Assembly (NCBI GenBank): GCA_030849465.1
Contig: JARVLF010000016.1
Span: forward strand, 744,001-808,000
Direction: 5' to 3'
From: Moesziomyces globuligerus
Taxonomy: Eukaryota; Basidiomycota; Ustilaginomycetes; Ustilaginales; Ustilaginaceae
DNA: 64,000 nt
Shown: positions 38,344 through 47,664 of the stretch, one piece after another
Layout of the letters: every line of letters starts with the position of its first letter
How positions within the stretch are numbered: position 1 is the stretch's first letter
Translations under genes and position numbers: made by a program
Notes under the pieces: generated by a model
Seen by the model: the letters and a program-made list of their open reading frames with translations, nothing else
Told to the model about the DNA's origin: nothing
Databases searched by the model: none

Positions 38344-41145
38344 ATGCAGCCGTACAAGTCTACGTACAGCGCGTACACAGGCAGCGCGGTCCGTGCCAAT
38401 GCGGCGCCCTCGTCCGACTTTGACGAGCTCTTCTCGAGCCAGCCCTCGTCGTCGATGGGTTTTGGCCGCGAAGCCTCGCAGACGGCCAAGCGGCCCCGCT
38501 GTGCCGAATGCGGCACGCGCAAGATGCGGCTGCGCGCCGGTCAGCTCATTTGCAAGCGCGGTCACGTCCAGCAGCATTTCCGCGTCGAAGAAGCCGAGGG
38601 CGACGAGTACATCGGCGACGGCGTCGCACGCAAGCGCCGCGTCACAAAGACCCACCGCGTCCGTCGCCTCAAGAGTCAGCATACCCCGTGGTGGTCCCAG
38701 CCTGAAACGGATGTTGAGCAGGATGATAGCGAGCAGGACGAGCTCGAGCAGGAGAGCATACGTGCGCATAGGAGGGCGAGCAGCTACAGTGCCCGCTCCG
38801 CCCACACCGACGAAGAGGACGAATTGCTATCCGACAGTGAAGAAGCAGACGAGAACCGATCGACTAGACCCTACTCGATTCGCGAGGATAGCTTCTTCGA
38901 GCGTCCACCGCGCTCGACGCGCAGCTACGCCGTCTCGTCGGCCGCCGAGGAGAGCGGCGTCGAGTCGGAGCACGACACACACGCCCGAGCCTCGCGCCGC
39001 GGCATCCGCAGCATCTGGCGCTCCGGTGTCGGCCTGCACGGCGCTTTCGAAGGCCGCTTCGCCCTGCTCCAGTGTCTCCAGCTCGTCCTCCGCCTCCAGC
39101 TGCACAAGCTCAGGGAGGTCTGGGCCGACAAACTCCCGCCAGAGACCGAGGCGGTGGCACGCGATCTCTGGGCCATGTTCGTCTCGCTCCTTCCCGTGGG
39201 TCACTATCCACCGGAGCCGATGATCGCCGCGACCTTCGACTGGCATACGCGCTCGGCGCTCTCGCAGGAGCGTGCGGCTGAGATGTTTCCGAACCACGCG
39301 ACGTACGATCCCGAACGCGACATCCACGCCCACCGACGCAGGATGCTCTTCAACTCGTTCCACCACCACTGCGAGCGCAAGGCTCGGGGCGAAGCCGTTC
39401 CGACGCGGCCGTTTATGGGCGAGAAGTCGGACGTCGAGCACGAGGCCGAGGATCCGGTGGCTGCAAAGGAGTGCATCGACTGGATCCTCGGCGCGGACGT
39501 CGAGCAGCGGCGGAGACGGCGGCAGCGGTCGAGCGAACCCGAGTCGCTGGCAGATCCGGAGGAGGAGCTCGCCCAGCTCGACCCTGTGTTTGCCGAGCAG
39601 CGCCGTCAGAGGCAGGAGCGAGCACGCACGGAGAGCAACGCAGGCGAGGATACGGCTGAAGCGTCAGGGGCGGCAAGGGGGAAGAAGCGCAAGAGAAGGT
39701 TCATGCCCGCGTGGGCGACCAAGCATGCGGTGAGCTCGGCGCAGAAGGAGATCCTGCAGCTGGCCACAGTGCCGACGACGCTCTCGATCGTCTACCTCGC
39801 GCTGCACCTGCTCAAGGTACCCGTCTTCTGGTCAGATCTGAGGCGGCTGGTGGCGTCGTACGAACTGCCGTACCTCAACGTGGTGCACAAGCTGCCGCTC
39901 GAACTGACGCGGAGCCTGAACAAGGACAACGTGCACCACCATCTGCTGGACACGGATGCGGTCCCCAGCCTCACGACGCTGCACCTGCATACGCTGACCG
40001 TTGCCGAGCTGCTCGGTCGCACGTACGGCGTCGAGTTCGGCGAGGCCAATGTGGCGGGCCAGATGGCGAGGCTGACCGAGGCGATGCTGCTGCCGCCGAC
40101 GTTCTATGTCGCAGCGATGCGTGTGCTGCAGATCGTCAGGGCGGGTGTGACGCCCGAGCTGATGCCGGCGCGGGAGAAGGGTAAGGGCTTGCCTGGAGCC
40201 GCGTTGGTGCAGCGCGTGCCAAAGGAGTTTGTGCTCACGGCCGCACTGCTCATCGTCGTCAAGATGAGGTACGGTCTCGATGGCCACGAGAGGGTGGAGC
40301 GCTTGCCGACGGAAGACGGTGGTGGTGTCTCGTGTGCTCCGGCGCTCGAGCCGTGGTTGGCAGCGCTAGATGCGCGCAAGCAGCGATTCCTGCAATCGCG
40401 CCAAGCAGTCGAGCAGATCGATCCCGTCGACCTCGATCCGCTGCACATGTCCGACGAGCAGCTCGAGGCGTATGCATCGTTTGTCGAACGTAACCTCGTG
40501 CTGCCCAACCAGATCGATCTGCACGAGTGGCGGCGCCTCGAACCGCAACGACGCTGGGCTGCTTTTACCGACTTCCTCCGCCCCACCCCTCCCGTACCTC
40601 CGGCCGGTCCGGCCAGCGACACAGCAGCGCCGACATGGAAGCAGCTCGAGGCGGATCTGAGCGCGCTCTATCGGCGCAACGTGGTGCGGCCAGGTCAGGC
40701 AGAGGGCTTGGAATGTGGCGAGCGCTACATCATGCACGAGTTCGCTCCGACCTCCAACGTCAAATCCGAGGCAGACCCGCTCGGTCTGTGCTACTCGTCG
40801 CTCTATCCGAGGGTGATCCACCACGCCAACGATGCCGTGGGAATCCAAACCCCGCCCACGCCAGCCGTCGCCATGGACGTGTTGATCGACCTCCAGTGTA
40901 CAGCCCGGACGAGAAGCAATGATGTGACCATCAAGACGTGGGAGGAGGGTTACGGCATTCAGGCCCACCTCGAGGCTCTCGAACGTATGCTCGACGCCGA
41001 AACCGCACAGAGAGCGAAGCACCTCCGCACCAACCTCGCCCACTTTCACCCGAAGAACATCCCGCAACCCGACATCGCATCCGACGAGTCGGAAGAAGAT
41101 CAAGTGGAGGAGGAAGAAGAAGAGAATGAAGGTCAGGAAGCCTAG
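38344..41145 (+). CDS. RRN7: RNA polymerase I initiation factor Rrn7 (TFIIB-like, core factor)
   Basis: This 933-residue protein is predicted to be the TFIIB-related subunit of the Pol I core factor (TAF1B in animals), which recruits Pol I to rDNA promoters. The N-terminal zinc ribbon has Cys53, Cys56, Cys70 and His74 in the CxxC...CxxGH layout typical of Rrn7. After an acidic, disordered linker comes a cyclin-fold region beginning near HGAFEGRFALLQCLQLVLRL (about residue 230). It includes the conserved PPETEAVARDLWAMF and continues through helical segments to about residue 800. The protein ends in an acidic run. It is longer than yeast Rrn7 (about 514) because of charged insertions. The ATG at 38344 is used although the frame opens 26 codons earlier. 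It converges on PFA3 with 68 bp between stops. Confidence 0.88.
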   Translation: MQPYKSTYSAYTGSAVRANAAPSSDFDELFSSQPSSSMGFGREASQTAKRPRCAECGTRKMRLRAGQLICKRGHVQQHFRVEEAEGDEYIGDGVARKRRVTKTHRVRRLKSQHTPWWSQPETDVEQDDSEQDELEQESIRAHRRASSYSARSAHTDEEDELLSDSEEADENRSTRPYSIREDSFFERPPRSTRSYAVSSAAEESGVESEHDTHARASRRGIRSIWRSGVGLHGAFEGRFALLQCLQLVLRLQLHKLREVWADKLPPETEAVARDLWAMFVSLLPVGHYPPEPMIAATFDWHTRSALSQERAAEMFPNHATYDPERDIHAHRRRMLFNSFHHHCERKARGEAVPTRPFMGEKSDVEHEAEDPVAAKECIDWILGADVEQRRRRRQRSSEPESLADPEEELAQLDPVFAEQRRQRQERARTESNAGEDTAEASGAARGKKRKRRFMPAWATKHAVSSAQKEILQLATVPTTLSIVYLALHLLKVPVFWSDLRRLVASYELPYLNVVHKLPLELTRSLNKDNVHHHLLDTDAVPSLTTLHLHTLTVAELLGRTYGVEFGEANVAGQMARLTEAMLLPPTFYVAAMRVLQIVRAGVTPELMPAREKGKGLPGAALVQRVPKEFVLTAALLIVVKMRYGLDGHERVERLPTEDGGGVSCAPALEPWLAALDARKQRFLQSRQAVEQIDPVDLDPLHMSDEQLEAYASFVERNLVLPNQIDLHEWRRLEPQRRWAAFTDFLRPTPPVPPAGPASDTAAPTWKQLEADLSALYRRNVVRPGQAEGLECGERYIMHEFAPTSNVKSEADPLGLCYSSLYPRVIHHANDAVGIQTPPTPAVAMDVLIDLQCTARTRSNDVTIKTWEEGYGIQAHLEALERMLDAETAQRAKHLRTNLAHFHPKNIPQPDIASDESEEDQVEEEEEENEGQEA

Positions 41146-41213
41146 TTGACATGCAATCAAAGCTCATCAAGCAATCAGCATGAATGATGATACGTGGTAT
41201 TGGTGAAAGTATG

Positions 41214-42791
41214 TTAGGTGCGGTCTTCGTCGTCGTCGTCGACGCCGAAGAGGACGAAGGACTTCTTGGGAGTGTCGCCCCATTCCATCTCGCCGTGGGC
41301 GCCCTGGAAGCGCTGTCCGGGCGTACGCGCCAAGCCGTCGTCGCGGTGTGCTTGCTCGGCGTATCCGAAGCGCGTGCTCTCGCGATCGCCGTAGACCGAG
41401 TCCTCGTCCTCGTCGTGGTCCTCGTCAGTGCGGGGCTGTTGCGGAGTATCGCGCACGCGGATGGCTGCAGTGGCACATTCGAGCTCCTTGAGCGTGTGCG
41501 TATCGACGAGAAAACTGACGCCGTCCGACAAGGGCTCGCCGACGGGGACGAACCACAGATACCACACCTCGCCCATCACCTGGCGCCAGTTGGTGGGCGC
41601 TCCGACGTCGTACACGTTGAGCTTGCTCGCCTTCTTGAGCGCACGTCTCTCGTCACGCGTCAGATGCTCGTCCGACCTCCATCCCCCCGCTCCCCCTCGC
41701 GGCTCTTCTCGTCGTGGACTGGGTTCGGCAGAGCCCATGACGCTGCGCAGACGGTCTTCGACGCGCGGCCGCGCCGCATCGCGCTTGACGCGCAGACGGA
41801 TCCGGCCCGAACCCTCCATGTTCTCGATCGTCGTGCGGTTCCGACAGATCAGCCAGGCATGGTAGCCTGCAAACGGCACGAGACTCGCGCCAAAGATGAA
41901 GCCGAGGAAGAGCACGACCGCCCAGGTGATCGGACTCGACTCGAAGCCATGCTGCTCGTACTCGACGTACCGCAGCAGCGCCCGCGCCGTCTCTTGACAG
42001 CAGTAGACGCAGAACAGCGCGGTGTAGCTGATGAATAGGAAGAACGCCTTGTGATTCCGCAGCCCCACGCACCGATTCGCAAGCCAGGGACAGTGGTGGT
42101 CCATCCGAAGCACGCAGCGCCCGCACGTGCTGCAGTGGTGCGTCCGGTCCGGCTTGGGAGCGTCGCACTTGTTGCACCACCGCGACTCGCCCGACGACTT
42201 GACCCAGATCTCCGCCCGCCGCTCGACCCGCGCCCGCGCTAGTGGCGAGGATGCTTGGCGTCGCAGATCGTCGAGCTGCTCGCGTCCCGAGCGCGCCGGA
42301 TACTGCGGCTGGCCCGGAATCGGCACCTCGAACAGCGCCGCCCGAGCACCTCTTCCCTCGCCAGAATCGTGTGCGGCGTGCGCATCTTCTTGGTTTCCGG
42401 TAGCAGAGCGATGCTCTGGCTGGCTGCGCATGAGAGACTGCGCTTCTTCCCCCTCCTCGTCCAGTTCGTATGCACTGCCGCGCCGCGAGCCCCATCGCTC
42501 TCGGTCGGCGGCGCGGCCGTGCGGCGAGCCCGGATCGCGAAAGACAGCGACGATGAAGGACCATACTGCTCCACCTGCGAGAATGGTAGCCAACAGCAGC
42601 TCGATGAGGGCAGATCCCCACTCGCCCTTGCGCGCGACGTGATAGCGCAACGCTAACGACACCGTCACCGTGAGGTAGGCGAAGCCGATCAGGCCAGCGA
42701 TGAAGATGAACGGCACCCAGCGCAGGTTGCGACATGCAACCTTGAGCCACCCGGGTGCGCGCGGGTCCTTGGGGTCGCAAGTGAACGCCAT
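41214..42791 (-). CDS. PFA3: DHHC palmitoyltransferase (Pfa3-type)
   Basis: This 525-residue integral membrane protein is predicted to S-palmitoylate proteins; yeast Pfa3 acts on the vacuolar fusion protein Vac8. Four membrane segments are visible: about residues 24-48, 60-84, 248-268 and 288-315. The cysteine-rich domain with DHHC at 231-234 ([13 protein letters not shown]) lies between segments two and three and carries the zinc-ligand pattern CNKC...[10 protein letters not shown]. The TTxE motif is TTIE (320-323). The downstream segment [16 protein letters not shown] matches the PaCCT-like region of the Pfa3/zDHHC20 group. An inserted polar loop of about 110 residues precedes the DHHC domain. 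The C-terminal 100 residues are acidic. The Pfa3 assignment within DHHC proteins is likely but not certain. It is divergent from RAD50. Confidence 0.9.
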   Translation of the reverse strand: MAFTCDPKDPRAPGWLKVACRNLRWVPFIFIAGLIGFAYLTVTVSLALRYHVARKGEWGSALIELLLATILAGGAVWSFIVAVFRDPGSPHGRAADRERWGSRRGSAYELDEEGEEAQSLMRSQPEHRSATGNQEDAHAAHDSGEGRGARAALFEVPIPGQPQYPARSGREQLDDLRRQASSPLARARVERRAEIWVKSSGESRWCNKCDAPKPDRTHHCSTCGRCVLRMDHHCPWLANRCVGLRNHKAFFLFISYTALFCVYCCQETARALLRYVEYEQHGFESSPITWAVVLFLGFIFGASLVPFAGYHAWLICRNRTTIENMEGSGRIRLRVKRDAARPRVEDRLRSVMGSAEPSPRREEPRGGAGGWRSDEHLTRDERRALKKASKLNVYDVGAPTNWRQVMGEVWYLWFVPVGEPLSDGVSFLVDTHTLKELECATAAIRVRDTPQQPRTDEDHDEDEDSVYGDRESTRFGYAEQAHRDDGLARTPGQRFQGAHGEMEWGDTPKKSFVLFGVDDDDEDRT

Positions 42792-43358
42792 GGCTGAGTC
42801 GAGCCCTCACCGCAACTGCAGCAGCAGTCGCCGGGAAAGACGATCGGAGCGACACGCGCCGCGCCGAGGATGAACAGCGCTCGGCTTGCGTGCAGAGATG
42901 CCTATTTGCTCGAGAGCTGAATGAGAAGGGTCTATGAGCCAGGAAAGAGCAGCGTTAGTAGATCTAGGCGTGGTCGGAGGATCCGATTGCGAGGACGATG
43001 AGCTCGAGCTCCGGTGCAGGTCGGGACTCGGCGTTGCTGCCTCCACGTCGAGCCGCGCTGAATTTCAGTCGTGGGCGCGTCTCTGCCCGGACCCTGAACC
43101 GCCCTCGCTGCCAAAAGGCCCCTGCGCTGCTCCGCAGCTGCTCTCAGCAGCCAGAGCCCAAAAAAGAGTGTTGATCTCGCTCCACTTTTGATGCATATGC
43201 GCGCGACTCAGCCCTTCTTCGCAGACCTTCCAACGCCCCCATCACGCCGTGCCAGCACCTCCGTCCGGACTGTGCATTGCGATCCTTCCGAGGCCTCAGG
43301 CTGAGCTCCGATCGGCGCTGAGGCGCTCGGCTTGCTGGTTCACACCTCGAAGCCAATC
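42792..43358. other. Divergent promoter region of PFA3 and RAD50
   Basis: This 567-bp gap holds both promoters. I see no gene. No TATA box is obvious in front of either start. Confidence 0.5.
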
Positions 43359-46300
43359 ATGGCTTCGCTCGACAAGCTCGCCATCCGTGGCGTGCGCTCC
43401 TTCGACGATAAGTCGATCAACATCATCCAATTCTTCCAGCCACTCACCGTCATCGTCGGCTACAATGGTAGCGGAAAGACCACCATCATCGAGTGCCTCA
43501 AGTATGCCACCACCGGCGACCTCCCGCCCAACACCAAGGGCGGCGCTTTCGTCCACGACCCGCAGATGGCCACCTCCAACGAGGTCAAGGCCCAGGTGCG
43601 TCTGCGCTTCTACGCCGCCAACAAGGTGCGCATGAATTGCGTCCGCAACCTCCAGGTCTCGCGGAAAAAGGGCGGCGGCCTGACCATGAAGACCCTCGAG
43701 GGCCTCCTCCAGATCGCCGATGACGACGCAAAGTCCGGCAAGCGCGGCACTCTGTCTACCAAGTGCTCCGAGCTCGACGAAGAGATCCCTAGGCTGCTGG
43801 GCGTTTCCAACTCGATCCTTGAAAACGTCATCTTTTGCCATCAGGAGGACAGCAACTGGCCGCTTTCGGAGCCTGCCAGCTTGAAGAAGAAGTTCGACGA
43901 CATCTTCGAGGCCACCCGCTACACCAAAGCGCTCGACAACATCAAGAGCCTCCGCAAGGACCGCACCAACCAGCTCAAAGTCGACAAGGCCGCCCTCGAG
44001 GGCCTCAAGGTCGATAAAGATCGTGCAGATACCATCAAGACCAAGCTCACGCATCTTCAGGCTGACCTTGCGCAGAAAGAGGCCAAGCTCGAGGACCTCA
44101 ATGAGGAGATCCGGGTCAAAACGGTGCAGAACTCCAAATTCTACGACGAGGCGACGCGTTTCCGCGAGATCGTCAGCCGCGCAGAGACGCTCGAGGAGAA
44201 GGAGAGGCTGCACAAGGAGAACATGGACGCGCTCCGCGCCACCATGACGCCCATCAAGGACACCGACGATGAGCTGAACAAGCGCAAGCAGTCCTTCCGT
44301 GCCCAGCTCGACCAGAACCAGGCAAAGATCAACACGCTCCAGACACGCATCGCCAAGCGCGAGGACGAGCTGGAGGCGCATGAGCAGCGGCACCGCAAAA
44401 AGCTCTCGGAGAAGGGTGGTCTGGAGGCTGAGAAGCGCGCCCACGTCCAAGCCAAGGAGAAGCGCGAGGCAGCGGTCAAGAATGTCAGCAACCAACTTGG
44501 CATCAAGGGCTTCGGCGGCGATGGTCTGAGCGATGCACAGATCCGCTCGCTCGAAGACCGCGTCAAGGACGAGGCGCACAAGCTCGACGATGAGCTCGCT
44601 CGCCTGCGCGAGGCGAACGCCAACAAGGACGATCAGCTCACTACCGCGTGGCAGAATGCGCGTGCCGAGCTGCGTGCGAAGCAGAACGCGCGAGAGCAGC
44701 TTCTCGACTCCGTCCGCAAGCTGCGCGAGAAGATCAAGCGCGCGCAGGAGGAGCTGGATGCATACGCGCTCAGCGATGCCGATGTCGAGGCTGCCACACG
44801 CGAGCGCGAGAGCCTCGCGGCGAAAGTGAGCGCAGCACAAAAGGAGTTCGAGGAGGCCAAGTTCGACGACCAAATCCGCCGCAAGAACGCAGAAATCCGC
44901 GAGAAGGACGATCTGCGCGAAGAGCGTACCGCAGAGATCAACCTGCTGAATCGCCATGCCGAACTACGTGCGTCGCTCGCCCTCAAGATGCAGCAGGCGA
45001 GCTCGCGCAGGAGCAACGCCCAGGATCTTTTCGATCGCCATAAGTCGTCCTTTTCGCAGTACGTTGCTGCTGATCCGGATCTTTCCGCCGTCGAGGCCGA
45101 GCTCGGCCGCGCGATGTCAAAGGTCGAGAAGCGTCTAGCTGAGCTCGAGGCGACCAACGCAGACAAGAACCGCCAGTTGCAGGAGGTCGAATCGGCCATC
45201 TCGTATGCGCGCAAGCAGCTCAAGAGCAAGCAGGCCGCGGCCGCCGAGCTCCAGCAAGAGATCAGTGCCATCCTGTCGCCAGACTTTGACAGCGCCGAAG
45301 AGGCGGTCAAGATCTGCGCCGAGGAGATCGCCGCCGCCAAAGACGAGTATGCATCCATCGACTCGCTCGACTCGTTCCTGCGACGTGTTCTGCGCGAGGC
45401 CAAGGGAAAGGGACACTGCTTTGCGTGCAATCGCGGCGTCACGCCTGGCGAGTACGGAGCCATCGAAAAGCACGTCAACTCTACGCTAAGCACCAGCAAC
45501 ACCACCGAGAAGAAGAAGACGCTCAAGGCGGACATCGATGGATGGAGCGAAAGGAGCGCCGAGTGCCAGACGGCTCTCGCCAAGGATGCGCAGCTGAAGG
45601 CCATCCGTGACGTCGAGATGGTTGACTTGCAAAAGACCTTGACTGCCAAGGAGGAAGAGCTGAGCAAGGCTGCAGCTGCAGCTGAAGAAGCTTCTGCACA
45701 GGTAGCAAAGATCCAGTCCGAGCTCAAGGAGCTGCAGTCGCTGAGGCGCGTCGGATCCGACATTGCACGATCCGTGGCGGAAGCTGCCGACCTCGACGCG
45801 GAGGTGCGCAGCTTGCAGAGCGACCTGGCTACCACTGGCTCCACGCAGACGGGTGAGCAGGTGCAGGCGGAGATCGACGAGCTGGCTGCTTCGATCCGCG
45901 TGCTCAAGCGAGAGCTGAATGTCCTGCAGCAGGACCGCGAGACCAAGCGGACGCTGATCAACAGCCTCGAGCGCGAGGTGCATCGGGCCGAGGTGGCGGT
46001 CATCACAAAGCAGCAAGAACAGGCTAAGAAGATAGCAGCGCAGAAGCAGCTCGACGAGATGCACACGGAACTCGAAGAGCACCAGAAGCGCACCAAGAGC
46101 TTGGAGGCCGAGATCGAGAGCGCCAACACGCCGATCCGCCGCGCCAAGGAAGAGCTGGAGGCGTTCAAAGCAGAGGCAGGCGAGGCGGAGAACAGCCTCA
46201 AGCTGCGTGCCGACAAGCTCGAGGGCTGGGCCAAGCAGCTGCGCGAACTGAGCGCCGCCGTCAACGCCTACCTGCAACAGCGCGGAGACGAATGCCTCGA

Positions 46301-47288
46301 GGAGTGTGAGGAAACCATCAATGCACTGGTGGATCAGATCCAGGACATCCACCGAGACGTCAAGGAGCTGACAGATAAAGCGGCCGAGCTGCAGAAGGAG
46401 CTGAACCAGTCGCAGGCTACGGAGCGCAACATCCTCGACAACATTCGATATCGACAGCTGGCCAAAGATGTGCTGCAGATCGAAGAGGAGATCAACTCGC
46501 TCGACCTCGAGCAGGCGCAGCGCAGCCGTAAGCACTTTGCGGACAAGTATACCGAGGCTAAGGAGGAGGAGAACAAGCTCAACGGAGAAGCCTCACATCT
46601 CAGCGGAGAGCTCGCGTCGCTGCGCTCGCAGATCAAGGGCCGCGAGCTGGAGCTCAAGGACGAGTTCCGCGGCGTGCACCAGAACTACAAACGCAAGCTG
46701 ATCGAAGTCAAGACGTCCGAGATGGCCAACAACGACTTGGAGAAGTACGCCAAAGCGCTCGAGAACGCCATCATGCGCTACCACGCCATAAAGATGGAGG
46801 AGATCAACGACATCATCCGCTACCTCTGGCAGAAGACGTATCAGGGGACGGACATCGACACGATCTTGATCAAGTCGGATAACGAGGGCGCGCGCGGCAA
46901 CCGCTCGTACAACTACCGCGTCTGCATGGTCAAGGATACGGTGGAGATGGACATGCGCGGAAGGTGTTCGGCGGGGCAAAAGGTGCTTGCGTCCATCATC
47001 ATCAGGCTGGCGCTGGCAGAGTCGTTCGGCAGCAACTGCGGCATCCTGGCGCTCGACGAGCCGACGACCAACCTGGACAAGGACAACATCGAGGCGCTGG
47101 CGAGGAGTCTGGCGGACCTGATCAAGGAGCGCGCGGAGAACAGCCAGCTGCAGCTCATTGTCATTACCCACGACGAAGACTTCCTCACGCTGCTCGGGCA
47201 AAACGACGTGCTCGAGTACTACTGGAGGGTCAGCCGCGATGTGCATCAGAAGAGCATCATCGAACGCGAGCGCATCCGCAACACTTGA
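43359..47288 (+). CDS. RAD50: Rad50, ATPase of the MRN/MRX double-strand-break repair complex
   Basis: This 1,309-residue SMC-like ATPase works with Mre11 and Nbs1/Xrs2 to tether and resect DNA ends and to activate Tel1. The Walker A motif GYNGSGKTT (residues 34-42) and the Q-loop at IFCHQED are in the N-terminal lobe. Two long coiled coils flank the zinc hook, Cys687-x2-Cys690 (CFAC), near the middle. The C-terminal lobe has the signature CSAGQKVLAS (from residue 1203), Walker B GILALDEPTTNLD and the H-loop ITHDED. The length equals that of yeast and human Rad50 (about 1,310), and no introns interrupt it. The ATG at 43359 starts MASLDKLAIRGVRSF, the conserved N-terminus, so the nine codons open upstream are excluded. 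The Red1-like gene follows in the same direction. Confidence 0.97.
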   Translation: MASLDKLAIRGVRSFDDKSINIIQFFQPLTVIVGYNGSGKTTIIECLKYATTGDLPPNTKGGAFVHDPQMATSNEVKAQVRLRFYAANKVRMNCVRNLQVSRKKGGGLTMKTLEGLLQIADDDAKSGKRGTLSTKCSELDEEIPRLLGVSNSILENVIFCHQEDSNWPLSEPASLKKKFDDIFEATRYTKALDNIKSLRKDRTNQLKVDKAALEGLKVDKDRADTIKTKLTHLQADLAQKEAKLEDLNEEIRVKTVQNSKFYDEATRFREIVSRAETLEEKERLHKENMDALRATMTPIKDTDDELNKRKQSFRAQLDQNQAKINTLQTRIAKREDELEAHEQRHRKKLSEKGGLEAEKRAHVQAKEKREAAVKNVSNQLGIKGFGGDGLSDAQIRSLEDRVKDEAHKLDDELARLREANANKDDQLTTAWQNARAELRAKQNAREQLLDSVRKLREKIKRAQEELDAYALSDADVEAATRERESLAAKVSAAQKEFEEAKFDDQIRRKNAEIREKDDLREERTAEINLLNRHAELRASLALKMQQASSRRSNAQDLFDRHKSSFSQYVAADPDLSAVEAELGRAMSKVEKRLAELEATNADKNRQLQEVESAISYARKQLKSKQAAAAELQQEISAILSPDFDSAEEAVKICAEEIAAAKDEYASIDSLDSFLRRVLREAKGKGHCFACNRGVTPGEYGAIEKHVNSTLSTSNTTEKKKTLKADIDGWSERSAECQTALAKDAQLKAIRDVEMVDLQKTLTAKEEELSKAAAAAEEASAQVAKIQSELKELQSLRRVGSDIARSVAEAADLDAEVRSLQSDLATTGSTQTGEQVQAEIDELAASIRVLKRELNVLQQDRETKRTLINSLEREVHRAEVAVITKQQEQAKKIAAQKQLDEMHTELEEHQKRTKSLEAEIESANTPIRRAKEELEAFKAEAGEAENSLKLRADKLEGWAKQLRELSAAVNAYLQQRGDECLEECEETINALVDQIQDIHRDVKELTDKAAELQKELNQSQATERNILDNIRYRQLAKDVLQIEEEINSLDLEQAQRSRKHFADKYTEAKEEENKLNGEASHLSGELASLRSQIKGRELELKDEFRGVHQNYKRKLIEVKTSEMANNDLEKYAKALENAIMRYHAIKMEEINDIIRYLWQKTYQGTDIDTILIKSDNEGARGNRSYNYRVCMVKDTVEMDMRGRCSAGQKVLASIIIRLALAESFGSNCGILALDEPTTNLDKDNIEALARSLADLIKERAENSQLQLIVITHDEDFLTLLGQNDVLEYYWRVSRDVHQKSIIERERIRNT

Positions 47289-47664
47289 TCCTGTCTCACA
47301 TCTTCACTCCAGCCTTAGTCTACCCGTCACCCATGCAGTTCCGTCGATCATTCCGCAACCACTACGCAAACGTTCACTCCATGCATCTTTCGAGCGAAAC
47401 GAAGTTGATACTCTTGCGTCGCGTGATGGCGTTGGGAGGATGCGCAGCATTTTTCGATATGTTAGATCGCGTTTGCCTGGATGTGATTTTAGGAAGAACC
47501 ACCAAGGCAAGTGTGACTTTGGCTTGGAGGTGTTGGCCATCCTCGTTGCCATAGCTCTCCTGCATACAGTCACCATACCTCGGGCTGAGCTGGACACGCC
47601 TCGCATCGCCCCTTCTGTGCCAAGAGCCTCATCGCTCGAACTCAGCCACAAGCTCGAGCTCACC
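47289..47664. other. Intergenic region between RAD50 and RED1
   Basis: This 376-bp stretch holds the RAD50 3' end and the RED1 promoter. The frame of the downstream gene is open across it back into RAD50, but the sequence is not protein-like there. Nothing else is evident. Confidence 0.5.
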